Assembly: GCA_947259315.1 (NCBI GenBank)
Contig: CAMYLR010000032.1
Coordinates: 1 to 7,965, forward strand
From: an uncultured Gemmatimonadales bacterium
GTDB taxonomy: Bacteria; Gemmatimonadota; Gemmatimonadetes; JACCXV01; JAHWKZ01
Reading direction: 5' to 3'
DNA length: 7,965 nucleotides
The notes beneath the pieces are model-generated. The model worked only from the letters and a program-made list of their open reading frames with translations. It made no database searches and was not told the DNA's origin. Made by a program: the position numbers and the translations under genes. Shown here one piece after another: positions 4,871 through 7,965 of the stretch (within the stretch, counting starts at the first letter, position 1; each line of letters begins with the position of its first letter).

Positions 4871-6774
4871 CTGCCAGCCCGACCGCGACCACGCGGCGAG
4901 AGCAAGCCGACCTTCTGTATGAGGCATCACTCGAGTTCAACTCGACGCTCGATCTCGATGAGCTCTTGCCGAGGTTGTTCGATCGCGTGCTCGAAATCCT
5001 GGACGCGGAGGCCGGGTCGATCTGGCTATGCCGCAATGGTAACGTGGTGTGCCACTTGGCTAGAGGACCCGCCAGCGAGCAACTCAAGGACCTCGAGCTT
5101 CCACTGGGTGCTGGCATCGTAGGTGACGTCGCGCGCCGGGGAGAACCGGAGCTGGTGGACGACGTCCGCGACGATCCGCGATTCATCTATCAGGTCGACG
5201 AGGCCACCGGGTATGCCACGCGCTCAATGTTGGCCGCGCCGCTCAAAGCACAAGACGAAGTCTTGGGCGTGTTCCAGTTGCTTAACAAGCGTTCAGGGAC
5301 CGGCCAGTTCGACCAGCGCGACATGGCGCTGCTGACTGGGTTGAGTGCAACCGCCGGGTTGGCATTACGTAACGCCCAGCTTCACGTCGCCGAAAAAGAG
5401 GCGCGCGACTTGAAGTCCCTGCTCCGCATTAGCCAGGAACTCACCTCGACCCTGGATGTCGATCGATTAGTGCTATCGGTAGTGAACCTGGGTAGCCAGG
5501 CCCTGCCCTACGATCGCGCGGCGATCGCACTTGACTTAGGGGGACGCCTTTCGATTCAGGCGATTTCCGGACAGAAGCCAGGCGAGATGAACCCCGAAGA
5601 TGTCAGCGACCTCGAGCGGCTCTTGCCGTGGCTTGCGGAAAAGGACGCGCTCACCTACTTGGCGGACGTCGAATCTCAGGACGACGCGGCCATGACACTG
5701 CGTGAGAGGTTCGCTGACTACCTCCATCGTTCGGGAGCAAGATCGATCTGCGCTGCCAGACTCGAGGACGACGAAGGGCGTTTAGGCGCTCTCTATCTCG
5801 AGTCCAAGCAACCCGACTCTTTCCCCGAGGTCGAGCTCGAGGAGCTGGGGCTGCTTGCCAACCAAACAACGGTCGCGCTGCGCAATGCACAACTCTACGA
5901 CCAAGTTCCGTTCATCGGCGTGGTTGAACGAGTGGGCGGCTGGAAACGCCGGCTGGTTGAGGCCCAGGGACGACCGCTGCTAAAGCGGGTAGGAATCCGA
6001 GTCGCCGTGGTCGCAGCGATTCTCCTGATCCCATGGGGAGCGCGGGTCAAGCCCCCGGAGACGGTGCTGCTGCCCGGAGACCGCACGCCGGTTCGGGCAA
6101 CGGTTGCCGGGTTGATCGACGAGGTCCGAATCGAAGAAGGAGAGGCGGTTGTCGCAGGCCATGTGATGGCCCTGCTGCGCGCCGATGATCTAAGCATCGA
6201 GAGCCAAGAGGTAAGGGCCTCGCTCGCCGTTGCGCGGCGAGATGCCGCCGCGGCTCGGAGCCGTGGCGATCAGGGCGCCGCACAGGTCGCGGAGCTGCGT
6301 GCGCGGGAGATGGAGAATCGTCTGGCAGTCATCGACGAACAGATGGACCGAACCCTCATCAAAGCAAGGCAAGCCGGCGTCGTTCTCACTCCGCGTCCGC
6401 GCGAAATGGTGGGTCAGTGGCTGCGCGAGGGAGAGACGTTCGTGGTCCTTGGTCAAACTGACCGGCTTGAGATCGAATCGCGGGTCGCTCAACATGACAT
6501 CGGGCGCGTACGCGAAGGACAAGAGATCCGGGTCCGGGCGTCCGCACGACCGGAGTACACGTTTGTCGGAACAGTGACCAAGATCGCAGCGCACGCGGAT
6601 TCGTTGCCTGGAGGCGAACCCACGTTCTTGGTGCGGGCGGAGATCGACAACACCGAAGGGGTTTTGCGACCCGGGATGGAAGCAAAAGCAAAAATCGTGG
6701 CCGGGCTACGCCCCGTCGGTTGGTTGATGGTGCGTCCGTTGTTCAACTGGACTCGAATGAGGATGTGGAGATGA
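4867..6774 (+). CDS. Membrane adaptor with two GAF sensor domains fused to HlyD-type periplasmic adaptor
   Basis: A 635-residue protein. GAF1 (about 28-172) and GAF2 (about 185-343) lie in the cytoplasm and each ends with the GAF-typical ALRNAQL helix. Both are small-molecule-binding folds. GAF1 holds NK(140-141)...F148xxxD152, close to the NKxnFx3DE motif of cyclic-nucleotide-binding GAF domains. A basic stretch (359-378) precedes one membrane helix (about 376-393), so the C-terminal half is periplasmic. That half is a full adaptor: first lipoyl half (407-441), short helical hairpin (442-495), second lipoyl half with KARQAGVV (499-506), beta-barrel, and closing RPGMEAKAKI (601-610), then an aromatic/basic tail. 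It probably joins an inner-membrane exporter or protease partner not seen here. Control is by aptamer 2, with coupling of adaptor function to a ligand as inference. Its stop overlaps the next start as ATGA, so the two form an operon. Confidence 0.88.
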   Translation: MTASPTATTRREQADLLYEASLEFNSTLDLDELLPRLFDRVLEILDAEAGSIWLCRNGNVVCHLARGPASEQLKDLELPLGAGIVGDVARRGEPELVDDVRDDPRFIYQVDEATGYATRSMLAAPLKAQDEVLGVFQLLNKRSGTGQFDQRDMALLTGLSATAGLALRNAQLHVAEKEARDLKSLLRISQELTSTLDVDRLVLSVVNLGSQALPYDRAAIALDLGGRLSIQAISGQKPGEMNPEDVSDLERLLPWLAEKDALTYLADVESQDDAAMTLRERFADYLHRSGARSICAARLEDDEGRLGALYLESKQPDSFPEVELEELGLLANQTTVALRNAQLYDQVPFIGVVERVGGWKRRLVEAQGRPLLKRVGIRVAVVAAILLIPWGARVKPPETVLLPGDRTPVRATVAGLIDEVRIEEGEAVVAGHVMALLRADDLSIESQEVRASLAVARRDAAAARSRGDQGAAQVAELRAREMENRLAVIDEQMDRTLIKARQAGVVLTPRPREMVGQWLREGETFVVLGQTDRLEIESRVAQHDIGRVREGQEIRVRASARPEYTFVGTVTKIAAHADSLPGGEPTFLVRAEIDNTEGVLRPGMEAKAKIVAGLRPVGWLMVRPLFNWTRMRMWR

Positions 6775-7965
6775 AAAGCACAGGCGCATCGACGCTTGGG
6801 GTCGCCGCCCTCTGGTTCGCTTTGTCGTGGTTGGCTCTGGGGTGTGGCAAGAAGATCGAGTCGCAACCCGTTGAAATACCGGTCGCGGTTGGTTCGATGG
6901 ATGCAGTCGCGGAGACCACAAACGAAATCGGCTTCGATTCTCAGTCGTTAGGCCGCTATCGATCTCATCTCTACTCCGAGAATGACACCGACGTCTATAC
7001 GTACATCGACGAGCTCATCAGCGGCACCGATGCGACGATGGTCCGATCGATCTTGGTCGATATCGGAGATCGGGTGAGCAAGGGCCAGACTCTGGCCCGG
7101 CTGGAAGATCGACACATCACTCTGGCCGTCGCAGCGGCACAAGCCCGCGCCGACGAGGCGCGTGCCAAGGCGGAGCGCACCAAGCAACTCCTTGACAGGG
7201 AGGTCGCCGCCCCGGCCGAGTATGAAACCCTGCTGAACTTCCAGCGCGAAACCGAAGCGGAACTTGATCGGGTAAGACTCGAGCTGGCAAGAACCCGTGT
7301 TCGAGCCCCGTTTTCAGGCGTGGTGTCGCGGCGCTATGTCACTCTCGGGCAGCGGGTCCTGAACGACACGCCTTTGTTCCGAGTCACGGCGATGAGCCCG
7401 CTTCGGGCGCGCTTTCTCATCCCCGAGGGCGAGACGGCGGGGTTCGAGATCGGGTCAACGACTCGGTTGACTGCAGTAGATGGTGCGACCGCGCAGGGGG
7501 AGGTCGTGCGAACCGTCGTGCCGCTCGACCAGGCGAAGCTCCCCGGCGCCGTTCGGCTCATCGGCAACCGGCCCATTACCAGCGTCGTCGCCATCGTTGA
7601 ATTGCCGCCTGGCGTCGTCCTGCCGTCACCTTCCGCTGCCGGCGAATCCGCGGAGCGTGACGTCGTTAGCGAGCTGCCGATCGACCAACGCGCGCCGGTC
7701 GTCGAGGTCGACCGAGTGGTCTACTCGCCCTGGGAAAGCGTGGAACGCGCGCTGCGCGAGAAAGCCTTGTGCGCGACGATCGCGGAAAGCGGCTTTGCGG
7801 GCAAAGGCAAGGTCGCCTTCTTGCCGAACCATGACTACGAGATCGCGCTCGAGACCGAGGTAGTCCTGCGCCACCAAACGACTGGGACGAAAACCGAGAC
7901 GTTCGAGCAGTACTTGTATTTCCGGACCAAGGGCCTGCCAGGCTCGAACGCCGTCGAGCGCATCG
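6771..7965 (+). CDS. HlyD/RND-type adaptor lipoprotein with atypical C-terminal part (3' end beyond window)
   Basis: At least 398 codons open to the right edge. Start ATG 6771 overlaps the preceding stop (ATGA) and has GAGGA (6759-6763) 7 nt upstream. A hydrophobic signal ends in LALGC with Cys25 as probable lipidated residue, a relaxed lipobox. Residues 84-112 (IDVG-like VDIGDRVSKGQTLARLED) are the first lipoyl half, 113-172 a helical hairpin, 174-199 the second half (TRVRAPFSGVVSRRYVTLG) and 205-247 the start of the beta-barrel. This is a periplasmic adaptor bridging an inner-membrane pump to an outer-membrane channel. From about residue 248 the expected ending, with its GTV and RPGM motifs, is missing. 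Instead comes a different protein-like stretch (WESVERALREKALC, FLPNHDYEIALETEVVLRH, YLYFRTKGLPG) that I do not recognise. A true fusion or a sequence chimera near 7500-7520 are both possible. Confidence 0.8.
   Translation, partial: MKSTGASTLGVAALWFALSWLALGCGKKIESQPVEIPVAVGSMDAVAETTNEIGFDSQSLGRYRSHLYSENDTDVYTYIDELISGTDATMVRSILVDIGDRVSKGQTLARLEDRHITLAVAAAQARADEARAKAERTKQLLDREVAAPAEYETLLNFQRETEAELDRVRLELARTRVRAPFSGVVSRRYVTLGQRVLNDTPLFRVTAMSPLRARFLIPEGETAGFEIGSTTRLTAVDGATAQGEVVRTVVPLDQAKLPGAVRLIGNRPITSVVAIVELPPGVVLPSPSAAGESAERDVVSELPIDQRAPVVEVDRVVYSPWESVERALREKALCATIAESGFAGKGKVAFLPNHDYEIALETEVVLRHQTTGTKTETFEQYLYFRTKGLPGSNAVERI

Overview
The window comes from a GC-rich (roughly 60% by eye) Gram-negative bacterium. 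Support for Gram-negative is two predicted outer- or inner-membrane lipoproteins, periplasmic adaptor proteins and an MscS channel. The mix of c-di-GMP riboswitches, a TPR-bearing adenylate cyclase and GAF fusions resembles Myxococcota/Desulfobacterota-like or related uncultured lineages, but the sequence alone does not fix the taxon.

Minus strand, positions 1-3685: a MscS-family mechanosensitive channel with a coiled-coil tail (3685-2627) is followed after 90 bp by a large class III adenylate cyclase (2536 to beyond the left edge). The cyclase carries all six canonical catalytic and substrate residues, then membrane segments, a TolB-like domain and a TPR region. The two may be co-transcribed.

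Plus strand, positions 3686-7965: two closely similar c-di-GMP-I (GEMM-I) riboswitches lie 855 bp apart. The first (about 3821-3941) precedes a small lipoprotein with a degenerate Cu/Zn-superoxide-dismutase-like pattern (3986-4465). The second (about 4677-4799) precedes a membrane protein made of two GAF domains, one transmembrane helix and a complete HlyD-type adaptor (4867-6774). That gene overlaps by ATGA a second adaptor, a lipoprotein (6771 to beyond the right edge), whose last ~150 residues do not look like an adaptor. Between the lipoprotein gene and the second riboswitch lies a strong hairpin that separates the two plus-strand units.

Taken together, the region looks like a second-messenger-controlled envelope module. 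Intracellular c-di-GMP would set expression of the lipoprotein and of the adaptor/efflux unit, while the GAF domains allow direct ligand control of the adaptor protein. GAF1 has an NKxnFx3D-like motif seen in cyclic-nucleotide-binding GAF domains, so cAMP from the neighbouring cyclase is a possible, unproven, ligand. No RNA genes for tRNA or rRNA, CRISPR arrays, transposases or integrases were seen.
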